Shown: piece by piece, positions 7,330 to 15,648 of the stretch
Layout of the letters: every line of letters starts with the position of its first letter
How positions within the stretch are numbered: position 1 is the stretch's first letter
Assembly: GCA_019413955.1 (NCBI GenBank)
Contig: DXMX01000026.1
Location: forward strand, 1-22,449
DNA: 22,449 nucleotides
Reading direction: 5' to 3'
From: Collinsella sp.
Lineage (GTDB): Bacteria > Actinomycetota > Coriobacteriia > Coriobacteriales > Coriobacteriaceae
The notes under the pieces: generated by a model
What the model was told of the DNA's origin: nothing
Databases searched by the model: none
The model's input: only the letters and a program-made list of their open reading frames with translations
Translations under genes and position numbers: made by a program

Positions 7330-8370
7330 TTAGGCGGTTTTTGCGCCCGTCCGGTTAAGAAAAGCAGCCAGATGCGTACACATCACGCAGCGCGCGGGTT
7401 TGGCGCTGGCGATCGGCCCAAACAACAGACCGAGTCCCCGATGGTTGTCCTTGAGCGCGGCGACCATCTGACGGGTTCGAGGCGCATCGAGCATATCACG
7501 CATGCGGGCGGAACGCTCGATTGACGACACCCCATGCGGGCTCAGACACAAATTCTCGATGCAGGCGACCAGTCCGGCAAAGTAGAACTTTTGGCTTGCC
7601 AGCTTGAGCCGACCACCGCTATCTGCTTCCGAGAGTGAGTCCGCAAGCTCGTCGAGCGCTCGGATGTCATCGGATACCTTGGCATACATGGTGGGATCAA
7701 AGGCATCTGTAAGCTTAGGTGCCGCGACGTGGAAACAAGCGTCGCCGCAGCCGGAGACGCACTGCGCCCGCGAGAGCGCGCACGCCATAAACCCAACTGT
7801 GCGAAACACCTTGTCGCACAAAAGGCATGCCTCAAACAGCGAGCGGCTGTACATCACGCCAGAGGTCTGAGCGACTAGGCCGCCTAAAATCAACTGGGAC
7901 AGCCCGGTCACCATCGAAGACTTGTCTTCAATGACAATAGGGGCAACATCCAAGACGCGCGAATGGCGCTCTCGATGTGCATCATAGCGGTCGAGCGACA
8001 CCGTGGGGAACACTATGTCTGCCGCAGTATCGCACGCGATATCAACCATCTTGGAAAGGGACTGCGGAGCAAGCCACTCATCGGCGTTCATAGCGATGAT
8101 TTGAGAGCCACGCGAGGCAGCAAAACCGGCACGAAGACAAGCACCGCGCTTCGCGTCCTCGACGTCAATCAAATCAATATGGATGTCCCTGTCGGCAGCA
8201 ACTTGAAGCGAATGGCGCACACCGGGCGCAGCATCGCGGCAGACAACAACAATCTGCAAATCGTAGAGGTCTTGGTTCTGGATACTCTCGAGCGCACGCA
8301 TCGCATAGCTGGGCGAACCTTCTACCACAAGAATCACCGAAAGTCGCGGATGCGAGCCACGTCGAACCAA
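7330..8370 (-). CDS. Family 2 glycosyltransferase-like protein
   Basis: 346 aa. The N-terminal third looks like a GT-A nucleotide-sugar binding fold: PRLSVILVVEG (8-18), ALESIQNQDLYDLQIVVVCRD (26-46), then RGACLRAGFAASRGSQIIAMNADEWLAP (75-102). NADEW (95-99) lies where GT2 enzymes have the DxD-type metal motif. The rest (about 110-346) is less typical and has many Cys. No transmembrane segment is obvious. The start is TTG at 8370, with GAGG 9 nt upstream; an in-frame TGA is close upstream and no ATG is suitable. It lies between truA and argR on the same strand, with its own 161-nt upstream gap. Acceptor and product are unknown. Family call is fair; activity is not certain because the second catalytic region is not clear. 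Confidence 0.7.
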   Translation of the reverse strand: MVRRGSHPRLSVILVVEGSPSYAMRALESIQNQDLYDLQIVVVCRDAAPGVRHSLQVAADRDIHIDLIDVEDAKRGACLRAGFAASRGSQIIAMNADEWLAPQSLSKMVDIACDTAADIVFPTVSLDRYDAHRERHSRVLDVAPIVIEDKSSMVTGLSQLILGGLVAQTSGVMYSRSLFEACLLCDKVFRTVGFMACALSRAQCVSGCGDACFHVAAPKLTDAFDPTMYAKVSDDIRALDELADSLSEADSGGRLKLASQKFYFAGLVACIENLCLSPHGVSSIERSARMRDMLDAPRTRQMVAALKDNHRGLGLLFGPIASAKPARCVMCTHLAAFLNRTGAKTA

Positions 8371-8531
8371 GTTATCCGTCCTCTCGACAGCAATGAATCA
8401 AACCGTGGTTCATGGTACACCCCGGCAATAAAAGCAATGAGACACCGGTTGTATTGCACGCCAAGAACAGATGTTGAACACGCGCAGCCCACAGATGACG
8501 GGTGTCGACGCACGACGCGTCGAGCCCTCCC

Positions 8532-9356
8532 CTAGTCGAGCACGACGAGCTCGGCGGGATCGTAATCCACGCCCATAAACGTAAGGCCGCAGGCAGGAGC
8601 CGTGGGGCCCGCAGCGGTACGGTCGCAAGCATCGATGACCTCACGCATCCACTCGGGTTCACGGCGATGCATGCCAATCTCGACAAGCGTGCCCACGATC
8701 GTACGGACCATCGAATGCAGGAACGCATTGCCCTCGATGGTAAACGTCAGGATGTCCTCGCCAAACGCAATCTCATGGCCAAACTCGGCACGCATCACGC
8801 AGCGATGCGTGGGCTTGCCAACGGCCGAGGCAACCTTGCAAAAGCTTTTAAAGTCCTGTTCGCCCAGCAGCGCGGGGCAGGCAGCAGACATAGCCTCAAC
8901 ATCCAAGGGATAGCGATGCCACCACACGGCACCGCGGGACAGCACGGGGCGCGCATCTCGATCGGCAATACGGTACGTATACGTACGGGAACGCGCGTCA
9001 AAACGTGCAGAAAAGCCTTTACGGGCCCTGTAGACCTCGTTTATGGCGATATCTTTGGGCAGCAGGGCATCCATGGCCCTCAGCCACCTACGGCGCGTCA
9101 GGACAAGCTCAGCGTCCGTTACGGGCACACTAATGTACTGCGCCACCGCATGCACGCCGGCATCGGTGCGCCCTGCGCACGTCAGGTCGATCGGACGGCG
9201 CAGGAGCGTCTCGATAGCGCGGCGCAGCTCGCCCGCAACCGTCGTCTGGCCAGGCTGCTCGGCAAAGCCGCTATAGGACGAGCCATCGTAGGCCACGCGG
9301 AAAACGAGCGTGGCGTCGAGCTCGGGAATCGAATTGAAATCAGACGGCGCGGTCAT
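8532..9356 (-). CDS. truA: tRNA pseudouridine(38-40) synthase TruA
   Basis: Isomerises uridines 38-40 in the tRNA anticodon arm. 274 aa, with the family opening FRVAYDGSSYSGFAEQPGQTTV (19-40), the catalytic motif AGRTDAGVHA (Asp65) and the late motif NAFLHSMVRTIVGTLVEIG. The start at 9356 (MTAPSDF) has GGGAG 5 nt upstream; a TTG at 9371 is in frame but poorly placed. It follows rplQ in the common bacterial order, but a strong terminator (9392-9422) separates them, so truA needs read-through or its own promoter. Complete, with no odd features. Confidence 0.95.
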   Translation of the reverse strand: MTAPSDFNSIPELDATLVFRVAYDGSSYSGFAEQPGQTTVAGELRRAIETLLRRPIDLTCAGRTDAGVHAVAQYISVPVTDAELVLTRRRWLRAMDALLPKDIAINEVYRARKGFSARFDARSRTYTYRIADRDARPVLSRGAVWWHRYPLDVEAMSAACPALLGEQDFKSFCKVASAVGKPTHRCVMRAEFGHEIAFGEDILTFTIEGNAFLHSMVRTIVGTLVEIGMHRREPEWMREVIDACDRTAAGPTAPACGLTFMGVDYDPAELVVLD

Positions 9357-9391
9357 GGGCGCTCCCAACAAACAGGCAATGGCATTTCGAC

Positions 9392-9422
9392 AAAAAAAGA
9401 GGGGTACGCGAACGTACCCCTC
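9392..9422 (-). terminator. Terminator at the end of the ribosomal/rpoA operon
   Basis: On the minus strand GAGGGGTACG (9413-9422) pairs perfectly with CGTACCCCTC (9399-9408) around a TTCG tetraloop (9409-9412), followed by seven T (9392-9398). It is a textbook intrinsic terminator 27 nt after the rplQ stop codon. Confidence 0.95.
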
Positions 9423-9448
9423 GAATATAGCCTATGCAGACGGATTGT

Positions 9449-9916
9449 CTACTCAGCGGTCTCCTCAGCAGGAGCCTCCTCGGCAGCCTCGACCTTCTTG
9501 GGAGCAGCGGCCTTCTTGGGGGCCGGAGCAGCCTTCTTGGCCTTAGGCGTGCAAGGCTCGGTGACGAGCTCCATGATAACGATGGGAGCATTGTCGCCCT
9601 TACGGTTACCGAGCTTCATGATGCGGGTGTAACCGCCGTTGCGGTCCTGCCACATACCCTGGGCAGCCTTGTCGAAGATCTCGGCAACGAGCTGCTTATC
9701 GCCGAGCTTGGCGATAGCCAGACGACGAGAGTGCAGGTCGCCCTTCTTGGCCCAAGTGATAATCGGATCGACGACCGAACGCAGCGCCTTAGCGCGGGTC
9801 TCGGTGGTCTTGATGCGGTCGTTCTCGAAGAGGGCCTTAGCAAGGCTCTTCTTCATGGCCTTGGTGTGGCTCGCATCGGTGCCGAGCTTCAGGCCCTTCT
9901 TAACGTTGTGACGCAT
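9449..9916 (-). CDS. rplQ: 50S ribosomal protein L17
   Basis: Large-subunit protein lining the exit tunnel region; 155 aa. MRHNVKKGLKLGTDASHTKAM and RIKTTETRAKALR are the family signature, and GGYTRIMKLGNRKGDNAPIVIMEL ends the folded core (to about residue 119). The tail (120-155) is an Ala/Lys/Pro/Glu-rich extension beyond the about 120-aa core, as often seen in Actinomycetota. Last gene of the operon, 30 nt after rpoA. Confidence 0.97.
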   Translation of the reverse strand: MRHNVKKGLKLGTDASHTKAMKKSLAKALFENDRIKTTETRAKALRSVVDPIITWAKKGDLHSRRLAIAKLGDKQLVAEIFDKAAQGMWQDRNGGYTRIMKLGNRKGDNAPIVIMELVTEPCTPKAKKAAPAPKKAAAPKKVEAAEEAPAEETAE

Positions 9917-9946
9917 GGTCTAGTTTCTCCTCAAATATGCGAAGCA

Positions 9947-10888
9947 TTAAGCCTTCAGGCTCAGGCCCATGGACTCAAGCTTGTCCTTCACTTCCTCGAT
10001 CGACTTAACACCGAAGTTACGGATGTTGAGCAGATCGTTCTCCGAGAACTCAACGAGCTGACGGACCGAGTGAATGCTGGCGCGCTTAAGGCAGTTGTAG
10101 GAACGGACGGAAAGGTCCAGATCCTCGATCTGCTTGTCCAGCTCGGCGTTGTCGTTGGTGACCTCGGGAGCGAAGATCGAAGCCTCCTCCTCGACCTCGG
10201 GGGTCTCGGCAAGGTTCATAAAGGCGGCCATATGCTGGTTGATGATATTGGCAGCCTGGACCACGGCGTCGCGCGGAGCGATGGAGCCGTTGGTCTCGAT
10301 CTCGAGGACAAGGCGGTCGTAGTCGGTGTGCTGACCGACACGGCAAGCCTCAACGAGCTTGGCGCAACGGGAAACCGGCGAGTACAGCGAGTCGACGTGG
10401 ATCACACCGATGGGATCGTTGTCGCGCTTGTTGGCCTCGCCAGAAACATAGCCGCGGCCATAGCCGATGCGCATGCTCATGGTGAGATGGCCACCCTCGG
10501 TGAGCGTAGCAATGTGCTGCTCGGGGTTGACCAGCTCAAACTCGGACGGAATAAAGAAGTCCGCACCGGTGACCTCGCAGGGGCCGTCAACCGAGATGGT
10601 GGCGGTCGCCTCGTCGGTCGTGCCGAGAGCCCTGAAGACAAGACCCTTGACATTCAGGACGATGTCGGTGACATCCTCGACCATGTTAGGGATGGTCATG
10701 AACTCGTGCTGCGCACCATCGATCTGAATAGCCTCGACGGCGGCACCCTCGAGCGAGGACAGAAGAACGCGACGAAGGGAGTTACCCAGCGTATCGCCGT
10801 AACCACGCTCGAGCGGCTCGACGGAGACACGAGCAGACGTCTCGTTGATCTCTTCGACCTGAACCTGAGGCCTAATGAATTCTGACAT
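9947..10888 (-). CDS. rpoA: DNA-directed RNA polymerase alpha subunit
   Basis: Scaffold for RNA polymerase assembly (N-terminal domain) and contact point for promoters and activators (C-terminal domain); 313 aa. EPLERGYGDTLGNSLRRVLLSSLEGAAV (27-54) is the dimerisation signature. The alpha-CTD (about 255-313) has DLSVRSYNCLKRASIHSV and LLNIRNFGVKSIEEVKDKL. The linker (about 232-254) is acidic. ATG at 10888 with GGAGG 6 nt upstream. It lies between rpsD and rplQ, the usual order. Confidence 0.98.
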   Translation of the reverse strand: MSEFIRPQVQVEEINETSARVSVEPLERGYGDTLGNSLRRVLLSSLEGAAVEAIQIDGAQHEFMTIPNMVEDVTDIVLNVKGLVFRALGTTDEATATISVDGPCEVTGADFFIPSEFELVNPEQHIATLTEGGHLTMSMRIGYGRGYVSGEANKRDNDPIGVIHVDSLYSPVSRCAKLVEACRVGQHTDYDRLVLEIETNGSIAPRDAVVQAANIINQHMAAFMNLAETPEVEEEASIFAPEVTNDNAELDKQIEDLDLSVRSYNCLKRASIHSVRQLVEFSENDLLNIRNFGVKSIEEVKDKLESMGLSLKA

Positions 10889-10920
10889 GTATTACCTCCA
10901 GCCTCAGCAGCCCGGATGGA

Positions 10921-11517
10921 CTACTTAGAGTAGAGCTCGACGATGAGCTGCTCGTTGATATCACCGCTGATCTGCTCACGCGTCGGCAGAGCGAGCACGT
11001 TACCAGACAGCTTCTCGATATCGACCTCGAGCCAGCCAGGGACCTCAAAGCGCTCGGAGGAAATTAGGGCCTCCTTGATGGGGAGGAGGTCACGGAACTT
11101 CTCGCCGACAGCGACGACGTCGCCGGCCTTGACGCGGTAGGACGGGATGTCCACGCGCTTGCCGTTCACGGTGAAGTGACCGTGACGGACGGACTGACGA
11201 GCCTCTTTGCGGGTGCGGGCGAAGCCAAGACGGAAGACGACGTTGTCGAGGCGAGACTCAAGAATGATCATGAGGTTCTCACCGGTGACGCCGTTCATCT
11301 TACGGGCCTTGTTGAAGTAGCCGTGGAACTGCTTCTCCAGAACGCCATAGATGAACTTGACCTTCTGCTTCTCGCGCAGCTGCATGCCGTACTCAGATTC
11401 CTTGCGACGGCGCTTGGGCTGACGGATAGATTCCTTCTTGCTGCTGTAACCGAGCTCAGCGGGATCGATCCCGAGCTGACGGCAGCGCTTAAGAACAGGA
11501 GTCCTGTCGATTGCCAT
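10921..11517 (-). CDS. rpsD: 30S ribosomal protein S4
   Basis: Binds the 16S rRNA 5' domain early in assembly, and in many bacteria represses its own operon; 198 aa. It keeps the S4 RNA-binding domain (about 90-150: RLDNVVFRLGFARTRKEARQSVRHGHFTVNGKRV). The N-terminus has a single Cys (C12) and RRRKE instead of a four-Cys zinc site, so this is the zinc-free form. Start ATG 11517 with AAAGGA upstream. It follows rpsK and precedes rpoA. Confidence 0.97.
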   Translation of the reverse strand: MAIDRTPVLKRCRQLGIDPAELGYSSKKESIRQPKRRRKESEYGMQLREKQKVKFIYGVLEKQFHGYFNKARKMNGVTGENLMIILESRLDNVVFRLGFARTRKEARQSVRHGHFTVNGKRVDIPSYRVKAGDVVAVGEKFRDLLPIKEALISSERFEVPGWLEVDIEKLSGNVLALPTREQISGDINEQLIVELYSK

Positions 11518-11536
11518 ATTGATACGATCCTTTCAG

Positions 11537-11941
11537 TTACACGCGGCGACGCTTCTTGGGGCGGCAGCCGTTGTGCGGAATGGGGGTCTTGTCCTGGATG
11601 CTCGAGACCTCGAGGCCAGCAGCCTGGAGGGAGCGGATGGCGGTCTCACGACCGGAGCCGGGGCCCTTGACGAAGACGGAAACCTTCTTCATACCGTGCT
11701 CCATGGCCTGCTTGGCAGCAGCCTCGGCAGCCATCTGGGCAGCGAACGGCGTGGACTTACGGGAGCCCTTGAAGCCCACCTGGCCAGCCGACTTCCAGGA
11801 AATGACGTTGCCCTGGGGATCGGTGATCGAAACGATCGTGTTGTTGAACGTAGAACGAATGTGAGCCTGGCCCACGGAAATGTTCTTACGGTCCGCGCGC
11901 TTCAGACGGGCAGCGCGAACGTTCTTCTTAGCAGTAGCCAT
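11537..11941 (-). CDS. rpsK: 30S ribosomal protein S11
   Basis: Platform protein of the small subunit near the E site; 134 aa, normal length. AHIRSTFNNTIVSITDPQGNVISW and FVKGPGSGRETAIRSLQAAGLEV are family signatures, with a basic end (PHNGCRPKKRRRV). The start has GGAG 10 nt upstream. 14 nt after rpsM. Confidence 0.97.
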   Translation of the reverse strand: MATAKKNVRAARLKRADRKNISVGQAHIRSTFNNTIVSITDPQGNVISWKSAGQVGFKGSRKSTPFAAQMAAEAAAKQAMEHGMKKVSVFVKGPGSGRETAIRSLQAAGLEVSSIQDKTPIPHNGCRPKKRRRV

Positions 11942-11955
11942 CTATCTAGCGCTCC

Positions 11956-12330
11956 TTATTTCTTCTTCTTAGCACCGATCTGACGCTTCGGGCCCTTGCG
12001 GGTACGAGCGTTAGTGTGGGTGCGCTGGCCGCGGACCGGGAGGCCCTTGCGGTGACGAAGGCCGCGGTTGCAGCCGATGTCCATAAGGCGCTTGACGTTC
12101 TGGTTGCGCTCACGGCGGAGGTCGCCCTCAACCATGATCTGGTTCTTATCGATATAATCGCGGATGGCGTTAACCTCATCCTCGGTGAGGTCCTTAACGC
12201 GCGTATCCACGTTAACGTTGCACTCGACGCAAATCTTCGTCGCAGTGGTGCGGCCGATGCCGTAAATGTAGGTCAGACCGATCTCAACGCGCTTCTCACG
12301 CGGGAGGTCGACACCATTAATACGGGCCAA
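11956..12330 (-). CDS. rpsM: 30S ribosomal protein S13
   Basis: Head protein of the small subunit that touches the P-site tRNA and the large subunit; 124 aa. ARINGVDLPREKRVEIGLTYIYGIG at the start and the basic end RGLPV-type GQRTHTNARTRKGPKRQIGAKKKK are diagnostic. The only sensible start is TTG (12328-12330), with AGGAG 6 nt upstream and the usual second residue Ala. 14 nt after rpmJ. Confidence 0.97.
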   Translation of the reverse strand: MARINGVDLPREKRVEIGLTYIYGIGRTTATKICVECNVNVDTRVKDLTEDEVNAIRDYIDKNQIMVEGDLRRERNQNVKRLMDIGCNRGLRHRKGLPVRGQRTHTNARTRKGPKRQIGAKKKK

Positions 12331-12344
12331 CGTAGTCTCCTCTC

Positions 12345-12458
12345 TTAACCCTGACGCTGCTTATGACGGGGGTTCTCGCAAATGACGAGGACCTTGCCAT
12401 GGCGCCTAATGATTTTGCACTTATCGCACATCTTCTTGACCGAAGGACGTACCTTCAT
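12345..12458 (-). CDS. rpmJ: 50S ribosomal protein L36 (zinc form)
   Basis: 37-aa protein, too short for most gene finders: MKVRPSVKKMCDKCKIIRRH is followed by GKVLVICENPRHKQRQG. The zinc ligands C11, C14, C27 and H32 are all present, so this is the zinc-binding paralogue. AAAGGAAG lies just upstream of ATG 12458. It sits between infA and rpsM, as in most bacteria, but the gap to infA is 150 nt and structured. Confidence 0.96.
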   Translation of the reverse strand: MKVRPSVKKMCDKCKIIRRHGKVLVICENPRHKQRQG

Positions 12459-12608
12459 CGTTCTTCCTTTCGGTAGCGCTCAAACTACTTCCCTACTATC
12501 TACTCGCCCAGCCGCAGGCGTTTAAAACTATGGCTGGTCTTCACACACAATCCGACCGTAGGTTGAGCTAAGCCTGCAGTCGGAAATGGAGTGCGTGTAT
12601 GCGTGCCG
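12459..12608 (-). other. Structured infA-rpmJ spacer (150 nt)
   Basis: No gene is present. On the transcript strand two hairpins can form. The first, at 12551-12584, has TCCGAC against GTCGGA extended to about 11 pairs with one mismatch and a 10-nt loop. The second, at 12508-12537, has CCAGCC against GGCTGG. Neither has a proper T tract. The position, ahead of rpmJ-rpsM-rpsK-rpsD, makes it a candidate control leader for the alpha operon, where S4 acts as repressor in E. coli. This is an inference from position. Confidence 0.4.
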
Positions 12609-12833
12609 CTATTTGTAGCGATAGGTGATGCGGCCGCGGGTCAGGTCGTACGGGGAAAGCTCCACGACAACCCTGTCACCGGGGAGAATACGGATGTAAT
12701 TCATTCGGATCTTGCCAGAAATGTTGCACAGAACCGAATGACCGTTCTCGAGCTCGACCTTAAACATGGCGTTGGGCAACGGTTCCTTTACCGTACCCTC
12801 GAGCTCAATTGCGTCTTCCTTCTTCACAAGCAA
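12609..12833 (-). CDS. infA: Translation initiation factor IF-1
   Basis: Small OB-fold factor that binds the 30S A site; 74 aa. KKEDAIELEGTVKEPLPNAMFKVELENGH and GDRVVVELSPYDLTRGRITYR are diagnostic and complete. The start is unusual. TTG at 12833 has AGAGAAAG 8 nt upstream, while GTG at 12827 would give a 72-aa protein that lines up better with the family (M-K-K-E-D). An ATG at 12837 is out of frame. I keep TTG with low certainty. It has its own candidate promoter at 12867-12895. Confidence 0.95.
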   Translation of the reverse strand: MLVKKEDAIELEGTVKEPLPNAMFKVELENGHSVLCNISGKIRMNYIRILPGDRVVVELSPYDLTRGRITYRYK

Positions 12834-12866
12834 TCATCTTTCTCTAGAAAACGACAGCGATTGAGT

Positions 12867-12895
12867 ATTCTACAACACGTATGCACGCATCGTAA
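12867..12895 (-). promoter_or_regulatory. Candidate promoter of infA-rpmJ-rpsM-rpsK-rpsD-rpoA-rplQ
   Basis: On the minus strand TTACGA (12890-12895) lies exactly 17 nt from TAGAAT (12867-12872), about 34 nt before the infA start. It sits in the 98-nt AT-richer gap after map, so the second half of the block can be transcribed on its own. Confidence 0.55.
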
Positions 12896-12931
12896 TAACT
12901 TCGTAATGGCTCCACAACTAAATGGAACTTG

Positions 12932-13720
12932 TTACATTTCTCCGCCTTGGAGGGAGCACCAAGCACCTTGGGCATCCGTGGTGAGAATCACCGGACCGTC
13001 ATTGGTAATGGCGACGGTGTTCTCGTAGTGCGCGGCGGGCAGGTGATCGTTGGTCGTAACAATCCAACCGTCGTAGCCCGTGCTCACATGGTTGGAACCC
13101 ATCGTAACCATCGGCTCGATGGCAATGACCATGCCGGCCTGGAGGCGAACGCCCCTCCCCTTCTTTCCATAGTTAGGAACGTTGGGGTCCTCGTGCATCA
13201 CGCGGCCAATGCCATGGCCTACATAATCACGAAGCACACCGTAACCGTGAGACTCGGCGAGGAACTGAACGGCATAACCGACGTCCCCGATATGGTTACC
13301 GGGAACAGCCTGCTCGATGGCTGCCTTAAGGCAATCGCGCGTGACCTCGCACAAAGCCTTGGCTTCGGGCGTGGGGGTGCCGACGAAAAACGTCCAAGCG
13401 TTATCGCCGACCCAACCGTCGACAACGGCTCCCGTATCGATGGAGATGATATCGCCATCGCGCAGGATCATGTCGGGGTTGGGAATACCGTGGACCACGG
13501 CATCGTTGATCGATGCGCAAATGGTCCCCGGGAACCCGCCGTAACCCTTAAAGGCCGGGGTGCCGCCATGCATGCGGATAATCTGCTCCGCGAGCTGATC
13601 GAGCTCAAAGGTGGAAACGCCGGGGCGCACCATGGCTCCAACGTGGCGGAGCGCCATCTTAGATAGCGCTCCTGCCTTCTTCATCTGCTCGATTTGCGTT
13701 GCAGACTTAATCTTGATCAT
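12932..13720 (-). CDS. map: Type I methionine aminopeptidase
   Basis: Removes the start Met from new proteins; 262 aa, with a two-metal pita-bread fold. Metal ligands are visible: D95 and D106 (SIDTGAVVDGWVGDNAWTF), H169 (YVGHGIG), E202 (IEPM) and E233 (HYENTVAIT); H77 is in VVHGIP. There is no N-terminal zinc-finger extension, as expected for the short bacterial form. The start ATG overlaps the adk stop by 4 nt (ATGA), which suggests translational coupling. No clear terminator follows before the infA promoter. Confidence 0.97.
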   Translation of the reverse strand: MIKIKSATQIEQMKKAGALSKMALRHVGAMVRPGVSTFELDQLAEQIIRMHGGTPAFKGYGGFPGTICASINDAVVHGIPNPDMILRDGDIISIDTGAVVDGWVGDNAWTFFVGTPTPEAKALCEVTRDCLKAAIEQAVPGNHIGDVGYAVQFLAESHGYGVLRDYVGHGIGRVMHEDPNVPNYGKKGRGVRLQAGMVIAIEPMVTMGSNHVSTGYDGWIVTTNDHLPAAHYENTVAITNDGPVILTTDAQGAWCSLQGGEM

Positions 13721-14343
13721 AGACCGAGAGCCTCTTTGACATCCCCGTACACGGTCTCGCGAGCCTGGTCACCGTTGACCGACTTGAGCAGACCCTGGCC
13801 ACGATAGTAGTCGACGAGCGGGCTCGTGGACTTCTCGTAGACGTCGAGACGGTTCTTGATGGTCTCGGGCTTGTCGTCGTCGCGCTGATACATCTCGCCG
13901 CCACACTTGGGGCAGGTAGCATCGGCAGCGGTGCCGGTGTAACCGCATGCGCGGCAGGTGCGACGCGAAGACAGACGATCGATAATGACCTCGGGGGCCA
14001 CATCGACCAGAAGGGCGCAGTCGATCTCGCGACCCATGGCGGAGAGCTCGGAATCGAGCGTCACAGCCTGGGCGGTGTTGCGCGGGAAGCCGTCGAGGAT
14101 GAAGCCCTGCTGGGCGTCATCGGCGGCAAGGCGCTCCTTGACAAGGTCGATCACGAGCTGGTCGGGAACGAGCTCGCCAGCGTCCATGTACTTCTTAGCC
14201 TGAATACCAAGCTCGGTGCCACCCTTGACGGCAGCACGCAGCAGGTCGCCCGTGGAAATGTGGGCGACGCCAAACTCGGCGACGAGCTCCTGTGCGACGG
14301 TGCCCTTACCGGCACCCGGAGCTCCGAGCAATACGAGGTTCAT
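13717..14343 (-). CDS. adk: Adenylate kinase (zinc-LID form)
   Basis: Interconverts AMP + ATP and 2 ADP; 208 aa. The P-loop is GAPGAGKGT (residues 7-15), followed by ISTGDLLRAAVKGGTELG and FILDGFPRN. The LID carries four Cys (C130, C133, C144, C147) in CRACG and CPKCG, a structural zinc site. The ATG at 14343 has GGAGG 7 nt upstream. A TTG two codons earlier (14349) is also in frame but less likely. It lies between secY (18 nt gap) and map (4-nt overlap), the common order. Confidence 0.97.
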   Translation of the reverse strand: MNLVLLGAPGAGKGTVAQELVAEFGVAHISTGDLLRAAVKGGTELGIQAKKYMDAGELVPDQLVIDLVKERLAADDAQQGFILDGFPRNTAQAVTLDSELSAMGREIDCALLVDVAPEVIIDRLSSRRTCRACGYTGTAADATCPKCGGEMYQRDDDKPETIKNRLDVYEKSTSPLVDYYRGQGLLKSVNGDQARETVYGDVKEALGL

Positions 14344-14361
14344 GAGCAATCCTCCTCTAGC

Positions 14362-15648
14362 CTATTTAAAGAATCCATCGTAATCATACATCTTGATCTG
14401 GCCTTCGAGCTTATCGACCGTGTCGAGCACGACGCCGACCATGATGAGGATGGACGTGCCGCCAAATGCCTGGATCAGATGGTTACCCGTGAAGGAGAAG
14501 ATGATCGAAGGCACGATGGCGATGAGCGCCAAAAAGACAGCGCTGGGAAGCGTGATCTTGTTGAGCGCGTTCTTGATGTAGGCCGCGGTAGCCCTACCCG
14601 GACGGACGCCCGGAATAAAGCCGCCCTGCTTCTTAAGGTTATCGGCCGTTTCATCGGGGTTGAACACCATGGAGGTGTAGAAGTACGCGAAGAACACGAT
14701 GAGGACAACGTTAAGCACCCAGTTGAGCCAACCGGTCGAAAGCGCGGAGGCAACTGCCTGAATCCAGCCGATGCCGGGGAAGAACACGGCAATCTGAGCC
14801 GGGAAGTACAGCAGCGCCGAAGCGAAGATGATCGGCACGACACCCGCGGTGTTGACCTTGATGGGCAGGTAGGTGGTCTGGCCACCCATCATGCGACGGC
14901 CCACGACGCGCTTAGCGTAGGAGACCGGGATGCGGCGCTGGCCGCGCTCAAGGAAAACAATCAGCGGGATAACCAGCAGGATGATGGCGCAGATGATCAC
15001 CATGGTGATGATGCCACCGGCATTGCCCTCGGTGCTGGAGAAGATAGCCTGCGGCAGACCGGCCATGATGTTCGCGAAGATGATCAGCGACATGCCATTG
15101 CCGATACCGCGCTGGGTGATGAGCTCACCAATCCACATGATCAGCATGGCGCCCGCGGTGAGCGTACCGACGATCATGAGGTCGAAGATGATCTCGGGAG
15201 CGCCGGCACCGTTGAAGCTAATGTCGAAGCTCTTAAAGAGGAAGAGGTAACCCACGGAGTTGAGGATTGCCAGAGCCAGGGTGAGGTAACGCGAATACTG
15301 CGTAATCTTGGTCTGACCGACCTCGCCCTCGCGGGCAAGCTCATGCAGGGAAGGCACGACGGCCTGGAGCATCTGGAGGATGATCGAGCTGGTGATGTAA
15401 GGCATGATGCCCAGCGAAAACACCGACACATAGCTCAACGCGCCGCCAGAGAAAAGATTCAGGAGGGCCATAGCACCTGCGGCGACCGAATTGTTATCGG
15501 TCGAGAAAAGGCCCAGCATCCCCTGGAAGGGAATGCCGGGCACAGGAACGTGCGCACCAATGCGGTACACGACGAGCATAGCTATGGTAAAAAGAATCTT
15601 TTCGCGCAATTCTTTGATGCGGAAAGCATTCTTAAGACCATTTAGCAC
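14362..15648 (-). CDS. secY: Protein translocase channel subunit SecY
   Basis: Forms the Sec protein-export channel in the membrane; 428 aa with about ten hydrophobic segments. Features include FRIKELREKILFTIAMLVVYRIGAHVPVPG at the start, PYITSSIILQMLQAVVP, and the cytoplasmic loop with YAKRVVGRRMMGGQTTYLPIKVN. Other recognisable segments are GMSLIIFANI and PGVRPGRATAAYI. The start is GTG (15646-15648), inside the last codons of rplO (7-nt overlap), so translation is probably coupled. No ATG fits. Confidence 0.97.
   Translation of the reverse strand: MLNGLKNAFRIKELREKILFTIAMLVVYRIGAHVPVPGIPFQGMLGLFSTDNNSVAAGAMALLNLFSGGALSYVSVFSLGIMPYITSSIILQMLQAVVPSLHELAREGEVGQTKITQYSRYLTLALAILNSVGYLFLFKSFDISFNGAGAPEIIFDLMIVGTLTAGAMLIMWIGELITQRGIGNGMSLIIFANIMAGLPQAIFSSTEGNAGGIITMVIICAIILLVIPLIVFLERGQRRIPVSYAKRVVGRRMMGGQTTYLPIKVNTAGVVPIIFASALLYFPAQIAVFFPGIGWIQAVASALSTGWLNWVLNVVLIVFFAYFYTSMVFNPDETADNLKKQGGFIPGVRPGRATAAYIKNALNKITLPSAVFLALIAIVPSIIFSFTGNHLIQAFGGTSILIMVGVVLDTVDKLEGQIKMYDYDGFFK

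Noticed and set aside
7322..7345. Small stem GCC-GTTTA-GGC with T run at the end of the glycosyltransferase gene
   Set aside because: The stem is only three to four pairs, and the T run is on the strand opposite to the gene's direction.
9434..10885. 483-residue plus-strand open frame opposite rplQ and rpoA; similar long frames opposite tyrS (1182-2228), the PBP (4663-5934, minus) and secY (14260-15645)
   Set aside because: All mirror the codon pattern of conserved genes on the other strand; none shows domain motifs or a convincing ribosome site.
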